Source of the DNA: Sphingosinicella sp963974575
Lineage (GTDB): Bacteria > Pseudomonadota > Alphaproteobacteria > Sphingomonadales > Sphingomonadaceae
Length of the DNA: 64,000 nt
Reading direction: 5' to 3'
Assembly: GCF_963974575.1 (NCBI RefSeq)
Contig: NZ_CAXBBQ010000001.1
Location: 310,001-374,000, forward strand
Within the stretch, counting starts at the first letter, position 1. Each line of letters opens with the position of its first letter. The notes beneath the pieces are model-generated. The model did no database searches, was not told the origin of the DNA, and saw only the letters and a program-made list of their open reading frames with translations. The position numbers and the translations under genes were made by a program. Positions 17,011-25,377 of the stretch are shown here, piece after piece.

Positions 17011-17436
17011 CTATTTCTTCAGCGAATCCCGAATCTCGCGAAGGAGTAGAACCTCTTCGCTCGGGCCGGCCGCAGGTGCGTCTTCCTTTTTGGGGGCGAG
17101 GCGGTTCGCCATGCGCACGAGAAGAAAGATGATGAAGGCGAGGATCAGGAAGTTGATCGCGGCCGTGATGAAGGCGCCGTAACCCAGCATCGGCACGCCT
17201 GCTTCCTTGAGTGCGGCGTAGTCGGTCATGGATCCGGCATAGCCTTCGGGCACAGCGCCGAGCCGGATGAAGAGGCTGGAGAAATCGAGGCCGCCGAAGA
17301 TCGCGCCGACCACCGGCATGATCACGTCCTGCGTCAGCGAGGTGACGATCGTACCGAACGCACCGCCGATGATGACGGCAACAGCGAGGTCGAGCACATT
17401 GCCCTTCGCAATGAACGCCTTGAATTCATTCAACAT
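17011..17436 (-). CDS. mscL: Large-conductance mechanosensitive channel
   Basis: The 141-residue inner-membrane protein forms a homopentameric pore that releases solutes on hypo-osmotic shock. It shows the N-terminal amphipathic helix (MLNEFKAFIAKGNVLDLAVAVI), TM1 with the gate-lining GGAFGTIV segment, a periplasmic loop, TM2 (GAFITAAINFLILAFIIF) and a charged C-terminal bundle ending LREIRDSLKK. Length and layout are standard. Confidence 0.96.
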   Translation of the reverse strand: MLNEFKAFIAKGNVLDLAVAVIIGGAFGTIVTSLTQDVIMPVVGAIFGGLDFSSLFIRLGAVPEGYAGSMTDYAALKEAGVPMLGYGAFITAAINFLILAFIIFLLVRMANRLAPKKEDAPAAGPSEEVLLLREIRDSLKK

Positions 17437-17513
17437 TTTCCAGTCCCCTTGTTTCAGCCCACTCCAGCCGCAACGCGTCTGCGTTTGAGCGGGCCACTTT
17501 TCCGCACCAGGCG

Positions 17514-18185
17514 CTAGATTTCAATCAGCTTATCGGGAAGTTCATTGGGGTTGCGGGCGCCGGGCGGGAAGTGCGCTGAAAGGACCGTCCCGGACATCGT
17601 GATCGCCTTGACGAAACCGTCCGCGATCCTGCCGCCTCGCACCTCGGCGAGCAGCGCGTCGAGCGCGTCGCCCCACACGTCGTGCTCAACCTTGTCGTAA
17701 ATGCCTTCGTCGGCAACGATTTCCGCGACATGGTCGCCCAGTGACAGGAAGATGAGCACCCCGGTGCGATCTTCCGTGACGTGAATGCCATGCGAAAGAA
17801 AGCTTTCGACCGCCGCCCTGTGCACGGCGCTCCGCTTCAGGGAACGCGGGGTGAGCAGGTGCAGGACCGGCGGCAGGCGCGCGATGAGAAAGGCGACGAC
17901 GAATAGAAGCGCCGAGAGCGAGGCATAGAGCGCGATGATGAGGCGCGGCGCCGGGTGGCCACCGTCGCTCCATCCTCCGCTCGTGAACCACAACGGATCG
18001 GGAACGCCGAACCACAAAAGGATCGGCGGCAGGACGATCGCGGCGAGTGCGGCCCAGGCGAACGGAACGGCGCGATAGTCGTCTGTGCGCTGCGTAACGA
18101 CGCAGAAGATTTCGCCCGAGGTCGTCCGTTCCGCTGACGTAATGGCGTCACTAATGCGCGCGTGCTCTGCGTCTGTCAGCCGCAT
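17514..18185 (-). CDS. TPM-domain membrane protein (YgcG/psb32-like, second copy)
   Basis: The 223-residue protein has an N-terminal segment (residues 1-40) with the TPM-like start SGEIFCVVTQRTDDYRAVPFA. Two hydrophobic membrane segments follow (about 43-62 and 80-105), then the rest of the TPM domain with VLIFLSLGDHVAEIVADEGI. No signal peptide is seen. It starts with a 1-nt overlap on the previous TPM gene (TAATG) and ends the lemA operon. TPM proteins with LemA are thought to act at the envelope; the precise role is unknown. Confidence 0.75.
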   Translation of the reverse strand: MRLTDAEHARISDAITSAERTTSGEIFCVVTQRTDDYRAVPFAWAALAAIVLPPILLWFGVPDPLWFTSGGWSDGGHPAPRLIIALYASLSALLFVVAFLIARLPPVLHLLTPRSLKRSAVHRAAVESFLSHGIHVTEDRTGVLIFLSLGDHVAEIVADEGIYDKVEHDVWGDALDALLAEVRGGRIADGFVKAITMSGTVLSAHFPPGARNPNELPDKLIEI

Positions 18186-18940
18186 TACCAGCTCCCGCTC
18201 GCGCCGCCGCCGCCGAAGCTGCCGCCGCCGCCAGAAAATCCGCCGCCACCAAACCCCCCGGAGGAACCACCGCCCCAGCCGCCGCCGCTGCCCGGCCCCC
18301 AGATGATGATCGGGCCGCCGCGCCCGCGCCGCCGTTTACCGCCCAGCGCGCCCCGCAGCATCCAGAACACGAACCAGATGATAAGGATGGTGGGGATAAG
18401 TCCGAGACCGTGCCGGGTCTCCTCCTGATCGCGCTCTCGTGCGGCGATCAGGTTCGCGCGGGCCTCTTCGGGCGGCAGCGAAAGCTGCGCCACGATAGCG
18501 TCGGCGCCGGCAACGACGCCACCTTCCATGTCGCCCTCCCGAAAGCGGGGCACGATCTGACGGTTGATGATGACCGACGAGAGCGCGTCCGTCAGATAGC
18601 CTTCGAGACCATAGCCGACCTCGATGCGGACCTTGCGATCATTGGGGGCGACGATGAGCAACGCGCCGTTGTCTTCTTCCTTCTGGCCGATGCCCCATTC
18701 GCGGCCGAGACGGTAGCCGTAGTCCGCAATGTCGTAGCCCTGAAGATCGGGAACCGTGGCGACGACGAGCTGGCGTGTCGTCGTGTCCTCCAGCGTCTTC
18801 AGCTTTTCCGTTAGCGCGGCTTCAGTCTCTGGTGACAGAAGATCGGCGGCATCGACGACCCGGCCCGAAAGCTTCGGGAAGTCCTGCGCTGCTACTGGGA
18901 AAGCCAGCAGCAGTGCGGCGAGGCACGCCAGCCTGAACAT
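18185..18940 (-). CDS. TPM-domain protein with signal peptide and glycine-rich tail
   Basis: The 251-residue protein has a signal peptide (MFRLACLAALLLAFPVAAQ) and an exported TPM domain (about 25-150) with RVVDAADLLSPETEAAL and DNGALLIVAPNDRKVRIEVGYGLE split across it. A transmembrane helix (about 183-200) and a Gly/Ser-rich tail (last 45 residues) follow. This matches the YgcG architecture. The start is 2 nt after the lemA stop. The LemA and TPM pair is recurrent across bacteria, with no settled biochemical function. Confidence 0.82.
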   Translation of the reverse strand: MFRLACLAALLLAFPVAAQDFPKLSGRVVDAADLLSPETEAALTEKLKTLEDTTTRQLVVATVPDLQGYDIADYGYRLGREWGIGQKEEDNGALLIVAPNDRKVRIEVGYGLEGYLTDALSSVIINRQIVPRFREGDMEGGVVAGADAIVAQLSLPPEEARANLIAARERDQEETRHGLGLIPTILIIWFVFWMLRGALGGKRRRGRGGPIIIWGPGSGGGWGGGSSGGFGGGGFSGGGGSFGGGGASGSW

Positions 18941-18942
18941 CT

Positions 18943-19524
18943 TTATTCGAACGAGACGGTCGGCGCGGTTTCGGCTCCGGCGGTGGTGGCCTTGAACGGC
19001 GTGATCGGCTCGGCGCCGTAGATGAACTTCGCTGCGATCAGGCTCGGGAAGGTACGGATTTCCGTATTATAGGCCTGCACCGACTGGTTGTAATCGCGCC
19101 GCGCGACGGTGATGCGGTTTTCAGTGCCTTCAAGCTGCGACTGCAGCGCGAGGAAATTCTCGTTCGATTTCAGGTCCGGATAGCGCTCGACGGTGACGAG
19201 CAGGCGGGAGAGTGCGCCGGAAAGCTGGTCCTGCGCTGCCTGGAACCGTTCGACGGCGGCTGGGTCGGTGAGCTGGTCGGCGTTGATCGTCGTCTGCGTG
19301 GCGGAGGCGCGCGCCTGTGTGACGGCTTCCAGCACCTCGCGTTCCTGGGCGGCGAAGCCCTTCACCGTGGCGACAAGGTTCGGAATGAGATCCGCACGCC
19401 GCTGATACTGGCTTTCCACCTCGGCCCACGCCGCCTTCACGGCTTCCTCGCGCGTCGGCACGGTGTTGATACCGCACGCCGCGAGCGTCAGCGCGGCGAA
19501 AAGCGGGAGCAGGAACTTGCGCAT
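18943..19524 (-). CDS. lemA: LemA family lipoprotein
   Basis: The 193-residue protein begins with a lipoprotein signal peptide; the lipobox LAAC places the lipidated Cys near residue 17. The remainder is the all-alpha LemA domain, with EVESQYQRRADLIPNLVATVKG and YNTEIRTFPSLIAAKF (shown in parts) as hallmarks. I use the ATG at 19524, which gives MRKFLLPLFAALTLAACG, rather than an in-frame start nine codons upstream. It heads a three-gene operon with two TPM-domain genes. Confidence 0.88.
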   Translation of the reverse strand: MRKFLLPLFAALTLAACGINTVPTREEAVKAAWAEVESQYQRRADLIPNLVATVKGFAAQEREVLEAVTQARASATQTTINADQLTDPAAVERFQAAQDQLSGALSRLLVTVERYPDLKSNENFLALQSQLEGTENRITVARRDYNQSVQAYNTEIRTFPSLIAAKFIYGAEPITPFKATTAGAETAPTVSFE

Positions 19525-19572
19525 CGGATGAAACCCTTCCGTATCAGTCAACTAATACAGGGCTCTTTTCGC

Positions 19573-21315
19573 TTATTCTGCAGCCATTAGCAACGGTTCC
19601 GCCTGCGGACCGCGCACGACCCGCCCGGGCCGCGCGATCTGTACGTCGCCGTTCCGGAAGGTTATGGCGCCCGACTTGATCGTGGCGGTGTAGCCGTCGG
19701 CCTTCTGCAGCAGGCGCTTGCCGCCCGCGGGAAGGTCGAACGCGAGCCAAGGCTTGCCGAGCTTCAGCCGATCGAGATCGATGACGTTGACGTCGGCGAG
19801 ATAGCCGGGTGCGAGCAGGCCGCGATCGGCGAGGCCGTAAAGCAGCGCCGTATCCCGGCACTGGCGCTTGATCGCGAGCTCTAGCGGAATGCGGCCGCGC
19901 GTGCGGCCCGTCACCCAGTGCGTGAGGAGGAAGGTGGGGGAGGCCGCGTCGCAGATCGTGCCGCAGTGCGCGCCGCCGTCAGACAGCGAGATGACCGTGT
20001 CGTCGCGTTCGAGGAGGCCCTTCACGAAATCGAGGTTGCCGTCCACGTAGTTCAGGATCGGCAGATAGAGGAAGCCGGCGCCGTCATCCTCCATCATGAC
20101 GTCATACGCGACCTCGGCGGGGCTTTTGCCGCTCGCCTTCGCCAGCGCGGCGAGGCTGCGGTCCGGCGCGGGCTCGTAATCCGGCTCCTCGCCGAGCGGG
20201 AACTGCATCGTCCAGCCCTGCGTCACCAGCATGAAGAGCGCGGCGGTATCCGGGTGCGGCGGCGGCAGATTCTCCTCGGCGAGCAGCTTCGCGCGGAACG
20301 CTGGATCGCGCAGCGTGGCGAGCTGTTCGGCCCAGGGCTTTCCGGCAATCGCCTGCCATGAAGGGCGCATCACGAACGGGTGCACGGTGCCGCGCCATGC
20401 CATCAGCACGCCGGTGCCGCGTAGGGAGATCTGCGCGCGGATGTTGGCGCCCTCGTCGTTCGCGGCTTTGGTCGCGGCCATCTGGTCGGTCCAGTGCATC
20501 GCCTTCAGCGGCGATTGCAGCATGGCGAAGGTCACCGGCATTGCGGTTTCCTTCGACAGGCGCGTCATCCAGTCGAACTCGTTCCATTCGGGCATCAGGT
20601 CGGATGCCATTTCAAAGACGCCGTGCCCGACGCGGCCCATGGCGCGGCCGATGCCGATCAGCTCTTCGGCGGTCGCGGTGGTGCCGGGCACCAGCACGCC
20701 GTCCACCGATTTGTGGATGACGGTGCGCGAGGTCGAGAAGCCGAGCGCGCCGGCACGAAGACCCTCCTCGACGATCTGCGACATCGACTCGATCTCGTCA
20801 GCGGTTGGCGCTTCGTTCGCGGCGCCGCGTTCGCCCATCACATAGGCGCGCACCGCGCCGTGCGGGACGTGGCAGGCGACGTCGATGGTGCGCGGCAAGG
20901 CTTCGAGCGCGCCGAGATACTCGGGGAAGCTCTCCCAGTTCCACGTCATGCCTTCGGCGAGGGCGGTGCCGGGAATGTCCTCCACGCCTTCCATCAGGCC
21001 GATCAGCCACTGGTGCCGATCGGGGCGTGCGGGCGCGAAGCCGACACCGCAATTGCCCATGATCACCGTGGTCACGCCGTGCCACGATGATGGGGCCATG
21101 ACGTCATCCCACGTCGCCTGTCCGTCGTAGTGCGTATGGATATCAACGAAGCCGGGCGTCACGATCTGGCCCGCCGCGTCGATCTCCTCGCGGCCCGCCT
21201 CGTTCACGTTGCCGACTGCGCTGATGCGGCCATTGTCGATGGCGATGTCGCCGGTGAACGGCGCGCCGCCGGTGCCGTCGACGATGGTTCCGCCGCGGAT
21301 CACGATGTCATGCAT
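19573..21315 (-). CDS. Amidohydrolase family protein, N-acyl-D-amino-acid deacylase type
   Basis: The 580-residue metal-dependent hydrolase has the HxH metal motif in GFVDIHTHYDGQ (near residue 60) and the N-terminal beta-sandwich start VIRGGTIVDGTG. The C-terminal GYLADVNVIDLD is typical of amidohydrolases. A late SDGGAHCGTICD segment resembles the metal/substrate region of D-aminoacylases. Annotation as D-aminoacylase is a family label; many members act on other amides. The ATG at 21315 follows a GGGAGGTG ribosome site. It is divergent from the beta-helix gene. Confidence 0.8.
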   Translation of the reverse strand: MHDIVIRGGTIVDGTGGAPFTGDIAIDNGRISAVGNVNEAGREEIDAAGQIVTPGFVDIHTHYDGQATWDDVMAPSSWHGVTTVIMGNCGVGFAPARPDRHQWLIGLMEGVEDIPGTALAEGMTWNWESFPEYLGALEALPRTIDVACHVPHGAVRAYVMGERGAANEAPTADEIESMSQIVEEGLRAGALGFSTSRTVIHKSVDGVLVPGTTATAEELIGIGRAMGRVGHGVFEMASDLMPEWNEFDWMTRLSKETAMPVTFAMLQSPLKAMHWTDQMAATKAANDEGANIRAQISLRGTGVLMAWRGTVHPFVMRPSWQAIAGKPWAEQLATLRDPAFRAKLLAEENLPPPHPDTAALFMLVTQGWTMQFPLGEEPDYEPAPDRSLAALAKASGKSPAEVAYDVMMEDDGAGFLYLPILNYVDGNLDFVKGLLERDDTVISLSDGGAHCGTICDAASPTFLLTHWVTGRTRGRIPLELAIKRQCRDTALLYGLADRGLLAPGYLADVNVIDLDRLKLGKPWLAFDLPAGGKRLLQKADGYTATIKSGAITFRNGDVQIARPGRVVRGPQAEPLLMAAE

Positions 21316-21400
21316 GTGCACCTCCCTCAAGGTTCCCGCTCAGTTTCCGCAGGGTTGTCCGCCTCCGTCAAGCTGACGATAATGGCCGGAACAGGGGAGG

Positions 21401-22609
21401 ATGGACATGATGCGCAAGGCATTGCTGGCGTTTCTGCTTGTTTCGGCGTCGCCCGCGTGGGCGAAGACGATAGCGGTCGCCCCCGGCGACAACGATCAGG
21501 AGGCGCTGCAGACCGCGCTGATCGAGGCGCAGCGCGGCGACGTGATCGAACTCGCCGCGGGCACCTACCGGCTCACGAACGGCCTCTCGCTCGATGTCGA
21601 TAACGTCACCGTGCGCGGCGCCGGGCCGGGCGCGAGCGTGCTCAGCTTCAAGGGCCAGACAGGGGCGGGCGAGGGGCTGCTCGTCACGTCGGACCGCGTG
21701 CTGCTCACCGGCTTTTCGGTCGAGGACACCAAGGGTGACGGCATCAAGGCGAAGGGCGTCGACCGCATCACGATGGACAATCTACGCGTTGTCTGGACAC
21801 GCGGGCCGCACAAGGACAATGGCGCCTACGGCCTCTACCCGGTCGAGGCGACGAACGTGCTCGTGCAGAATTCGGAGGTCGTCGCCTGTTCCGACGCGGG
21901 CGTCTACGTCGGCCAGTCCGAAAACATCATCGTCCGCAACAACCGCGTCAGCTTCAACGTCGCGGGCATCGAGATTGAAAACTCGAAGCACGCCGACGTC
22001 TATGGCAACCTCGCGCACCACAACACGGGCGGCATCCTCGTGTTCGATTTGCCAAACCTGCCGAAGATGGGCGGGCATTCCACGCGCATCTTCTCGAACA
22101 CGGTCGTCGACAACGACACGCCCAATTTCGCCCCGCCCGGCAACATCGTCGCCGAGGTGCCGCAGGGGCTCGGCATCATGGTGATGGCGAACGAAAACGT
22201 CGAAGTGTCGGGCAACCGCATCGAAGGCAACCGCACCGCCGCCGTCATGGTCGTCTCCTACGTGCGGCCATTCGAGGATGCGAGCTACAACCCGCTGGCG
22301 CGAAACGTCCGCATCTTCGGAAATACGCTCGGCAAGAACGGCTGGGACCCCAAATTCCCCGGCGGTGCCGAGCTTGCCGCGGCGCTCGGCGGCGGCCTGC
22401 CGCCAGTTATGTGGGACGGTGTCACGCGTTTCGGCGACAAGCCCGACGACAGCACGACAACGCCCGCGAGCGACGTGCCGATGGTCTCGCTCGGCCTCGC
22501 CGTCGCGGGAACACCGCCCACGAAGGCGCAGCCCGCACCCGTCGCCCCGGCCGGCGCGTCCGCCGCGCTCGCGGCCGTCGTGCTTCCCGCCGATCAGCCG
22601 ATGCCGTGA
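21401..22609 (+). CDS. Exported parallel beta-helix repeat protein, paired with a diheme cytochrome
   Basis: The 402-residue protein has a signal peptide (about residues 1-22, ending SPAWA). About twelve imperfect repeats of a right-handed beta-helix follow (residues 35-330), with repeated N-V-x-V-x-x-N patterns such as NIIVRNNRVSFNVAGIEI. The C-terminus is Ala/Pro-rich. Such proteins regularly occur beside a diheme-cytochrome-like partner (TIGR03805/TIGR03806 families), and here the stop overlaps the partner's GTG start. The function of the pair is unknown. Polysaccharide or copper-site roles suggested by the fold are only inference. Confidence 0.82.
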   Translation: MDMMRKALLAFLLVSASPAWAKTIAVAPGDNDQEALQTALIEAQRGDVIELAAGTYRLTNGLSLDVDNVTVRGAGPGASVLSFKGQTGAGEGLLVTSDRVLLTGFSVEDTKGDGIKAKGVDRITMDNLRVVWTRGPHKDNGAYGLYPVEATNVLVQNSEVVACSDAGVYVGQSENIIVRNNRVSFNVAGIEIENSKHADVYGNLAHHNTGGILVFDLPNLPKMGGHSTRIFSNTVVDNDTPNFAPPGNIVAEVPQGLGIMVMANENVEVSGNRIEGNRTAAVMVVSYVRPFEDASYNPLARNVRIFGNTLGKNGWDPKFPGGAELAAALGGGLPPVMWDGVTRFGDKPDDSTTTPASDVPMVSLGLAVAGTPPTKAQPAPVAPAGASAALAAVVLPADQPMP

Positions 22610-23625
22610 CGCCGCGCGCAGCCGCCTTGCTCGCGGCCGCGCTGCTGGTCGCCTCCGCCGCGCCGCCGGCGGTGAACGACGCGGTTCTCGCAGGTGCGGC
22701 CGCGCCCGCGACGCTCGCCGAAACCGGCCTGTTCCTCGATAGCGGCGCGACCCGCCCGAAGGCGCGCGTCGTCCCATACGGCCTTGCGACGCCGCTGTTC
22801 TCGGATCATGCCGACAAGGCGCGCTTCCTCTATGTGCCGGAGGGGAAGGTCGCGCGGTACGATGGAGAAGGCCTGCTGGATATTCCCACGGGCAGCGTGC
22901 TCATCAAGCATTTCGGGTTCGCGCGCGCCGACGGCAGCCTCGATCTCATCGAAACACGGCTGCTCGTGCACCAGACGGATGGATGGAAGGCGTGGCCCTA
23001 TGTGTGGAATGCCGACGACAGCGCCGCGACCCTGAAGCGCGCAGGCGCCCGCATCGCGGTAACGGGGCATGACGGGGCGGGAAAGCCGGTCGCGCTCGAT
23101 TGGCAGGTGCCGAACGTCAATCAGTGCAAGGGTTGCCACGCTTCGGACAATGCGCTCGTGCCCATCGGCCCCAAGGCGCGGAACCTCAACCATGATTTCC
23201 AGGGCGAGAACAATCTCGCGCGTCTCTCGCGTCTCGGCCTTGTCACCGCCGTTCCCGGAAACGCGCCGCGCCTGCCCGATTGGAAGGACGCAGGTGAAAC
23301 CCTCGAACATCGCGCGCGTGCCTATCTCGACGTCAACTGCGGCCACTGCCATAAGCCCGATGGTCCCGCATCGAATTCGGGCCTGTTCCTCACTTGGGAA
23401 ACGCCTTCCGGTCCGCACATCGGCATCGGCAAGGGGCCGGTCGCGGCGGGGCGCGGCTCGGGCGGGCGCATGGTCTCGATCGATCCCGGGCATCCCGATC
23501 GCTCGATCCTGACCTATCGCATGGAATCAACCGAACCCGGCGTGATGATGCCGGAGCTCGGCCGCACGCAGCCCGACGAAGCCGGCGTCGCGCTGGTGCG
23601 AGACTGGATCGCTGCGATGCGGTGA
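22606..23625 (+). CDS. SO2930-family diheme c-type cytochrome
   Basis: The 339-residue exported protein has a short Ala-rich signal peptide and two heme-c motifs, CKGCH (near residue 177) and CGHCH (near residue 246). It ends with the family segment MPELGRTQPDEAGVALVRDWI. The GTG start at 22606 overlaps the beta-helix stop (GTGA); a longer upstream reading lies over that gene and was rejected. It belongs to the HNE_0200/SO2930 family. Redox activity in the periplasm follows from the heme motifs; the electron donor and acceptor are unknown. Confidence 0.83.
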   Translation: MTPRAAALLAAALLVASAAPPAVNDAVLAGAAAPATLAETGLFLDSGATRPKARVVPYGLATPLFSDHADKARFLYVPEGKVARYDGEGLLDIPTGSVLIKHFGFARADGSLDLIETRLLVHQTDGWKAWPYVWNADDSAATLKRAGARIAVTGHDGAGKPVALDWQVPNVNQCKGCHASDNALVPIGPKARNLNHDFQGENNLARLSRLGLVTAVPGNAPRLPDWKDAGETLEHRARAYLDVNCGHCHKPDGPASNSGLFLTWETPSGPHIGIGKGPVAAGRGSGGRMVSIDPGHPDRSILTYRMESTEPGVMMPELGRTQPDEAGVALVRDWIAAMR

Positions 23626-23631
23626 TGGGGC

Positions 23632-24219
23632 TTAAAGCCCCATCAGGCTCAGCACTTCCTTGCGGCTGCGTTCGTCGTCGCGGAACACGCCCATCATGCG
23701 GCTTGTCGTCATGGTGACGCCCGGCGTGTTGACGCCGCGTGCGGACATGCAGGCGTGTGCCGCTTCGATCACGACGGCGACGCCGCGTGGCTGCAGATGT
23801 TCCCAGATACAGTCGGCGACCTCGGCGGTCAGGCGCTCCTGCACCTGTAGGCGTGAGGCGAAGCCCTTGAGGACGCGCGCGAGTTTCGAGATGCCGACGA
23901 CGCGGTCGCCCGGCAGATAGGCGATGTGCGCCTTGCCGATGATCGGCGCCATGTGGTGTTCGCAGTGCGACTGGAACGCGATGTCGCGCAGCAGCACGAT
24001 CTCGTCATAGCCGCCGACCTCTTCGAAGGTACGCGAAAGGTGGCGCGCGGGGTCTTCGGCATAGCCGCGGAAATATTCGCGATAGGCGCGCGCGACACGA
24101 CCGGGCGTATCGACAAGTCCCTCGCGGGCGGGGTCGTCTCCGGCCCATTCGATGAGACGGCGGACGGAGGCAAGAACGTCTTCCGGGATGCCGTTGTCGC
24201 GGTCGTTGGATGCGGTCAT
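23632..24219 (-). CDS. folE: GTP cyclohydrolase I
   Basis: The 195-residue enzyme converts GTP to 7,8-dihydroneopterin triphosphate, the first step of folate synthesis and of queuosine-type deazapurine synthesis. The zinc and catalytic motif SHCEHHMAPIIGKAHIAY (about 84-101) and GVNTPGVTMTT are present. The catalytic Cys and His are in CEHH and the second zinc Cys is in HACMSARG. It is convergent with the diheme cytochrome gene, 6 bp away. A queuosine-precursor transporter lies 8 kb downstream. Confidence 0.95.
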   Translation of the reverse strand: MTASNDRDNGIPEDVLASVRRLIEWAGDDPAREGLVDTPGRVARAYREYFRGYAEDPARHLSRTFEEVGGYDEIVLLRDIAFQSHCEHHMAPIIGKAHIAYLPGDRVVGISKLARVLKGFASRLQVQERLTAEVADCIWEHLQPRGVAVVIEAAHACMSARGVNTPGVTMTTSRMMGVFRDDERSRKEVLSLMGL

Positions 24220-24266
24220 GGCACTCCCCTAGACGGCGACAGCGGTTTGCCGCAAGTCCCGCGCCC

Positions 24267-24767
24267 TTACAGAAGTGTCAGCGCGGCAAGCAGTCGAACG
24301 TCGATCATCACGCCTGCGCGGCGCTTTTCGGCGATGAAATCCGGCAATGTTCGAAGCGGAACGCAGTGAACGGTGATGTTCTCGCCGTCTACGCCGCCGC
24401 CCGCGCCGACCCGAACGAGCCCCGTCGCGCGGACCAGTGTGAAGTGCTCGCTCGTCATGCCGGGAGAGGAGGTGAACATGCCGAGGTCTTCCAGCGCTTC
24501 GGCGCGGAAGCCGGTTTCTTCCTCAAGTTCGCGGCGCGCCGCTGTCAACACCTCTTCGGGGCCGTCGTCACCAACAAGACCGGCCGGAAGTTCAAGGCAC
24601 GTGGCGCCGAGCGGCACGCGGTACTGCTCGACAAGCACGAGCTCCCCAGCGTCCGTCACGGCAAGGATGACCGCGGCACCCATGCCGCCCGGGCGGCGCA
24701 CATACTCCCAGTCGTTTTCGACGACAGCTTCGAGGAAGCGGCCTTTCCAGACGGTCTTTTCGGTCAC
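24267..24767 (-). CDS. NUDIX hydrolase, ADP-ribose pyrophosphatase-like
   Basis: The 166-residue protein has a complete Nudix box (GLVGDDGPEEVLTAARRELEEETGF read in two parts, about residues 63-87), with the REx2EExG core as RRELEEETG. The upstream LVEQYRVPLGATCLELPAG is typical of ADP-ribose/NudF-type pyrophosphatases, and the EHFTLVRATGL segment follows. It probably hydrolyses ADP-ribose or a related nucleotide sugar. It lies 47 bp upstream of folE on the same strand and may share its transcript. Confidence 0.85.
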   Translation of the reverse strand: MTEKTVWKGRFLEAVVENDWEYVRRPGGMGAAVILAVTDAGELVLVEQYRVPLGATCLELPAGLVGDDGPEEVLTAARRELEEETGFRAEALEDLGMFTSSPGMTSEHFTLVRATGLVRVGAGGGVDGENITVHCVPLRTLPDFIAEKRRAGVMIDVRLLAALTLL

Positions 24768-24865
24768 GGGTATTTCCTGGTCAAAGAGAAGGCGACATTG
24801 TCGTTCGCAAATTGGAATCGCAGCCTCGATGTTGGAAGCTGCCGTTCGTTTGATACGAGGTGGTT

Positions 24866-25279
24866 ATGGGGGAACTCTACAGAACCGAAGTTTCCTTGGG
24901 TTTCTACGGCGATGACCTTGATCCTGACGAGATTACTGAGCGCTTGAAATGCGAACCTACAGTTGGTGTCCGGAAGGGAGGAACTTGGCTAACCCCTCTG
25001 GGCAAGGAAAAGGTTGCTCACACCGGCTCTTGGCGCTTGAATGCCAAAACCAGCAGCCCCGGAAATCTTGATCACCAAATCAATAGCCTGCTCGATCGAG
25101 CCACGGGCGACGCAGCAACCTGGCAGTCTTTTGCAGGGCGCTTCCGAGGCGTGATCTTCTGCGGATTGTTCTTGGAAACCGAGAACGAGGGCATTGATAT
25201 TCAGCCGGAAACACTTTTTCGCATGGCCGAGCGCGGGTTAAAGCTTGATCTCGACATCTATGGTCGGTCCGCCGATTGA
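24866..25279 (+). CDS. DUF4279 domain protein
   Basis: The 137-residue protein looks like DUF4279: it begins LYRTEVSLGFYGDDLDPDEITERL (read in parts) and has the conserved GSWRL and LDLDIYG segments. The family has no known function. I use the ATG at 24866, after a CGAGG ribosome-like site, over an in-frame GTG two codons upstream. The coding region has a visibly lower GC content and less biased codon use than its neighbours, suggesting recent acquisition. It is a single gene, convergent with the CsgG-like gene. Confidence 0.68.
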   Translation: MGELYRTEVSLGFYGDDLDPDEITERLKCEPTVGVRKGGTWLTPLGKEKVAHTGSWRLNAKTSSPGNLDHQINSLLDRATGDAATWQSFAGRFRGVIFCGLFLETENEGIDIQPETLFRMAERGLKLDLDIYGRSAD

Positions 25280-25331
25280 TAATCGGCCTGCGTAGAGGCC
25301 GCTTGCAAGCAATATGACCAATAAAGAAACA

Positions 25332-25357
25332 AGGGCGGCGTCATGGAGCGCCGCCCT
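25332..25357 (-). terminator. Intrinsic terminator of the CsgG-like gene
   Basis: A 9-bp GC-rich stem (25332-25340 with 25349-25357) with an 8-nt loop is followed on the minus strand by a T-rich run (TGTTTCTTTATT). It lies just after the stop of the CsgG-like gene. Confidence 0.75.
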
Positions 25358-25377
25358 CGCTCGGAACAGAGTTAAAC

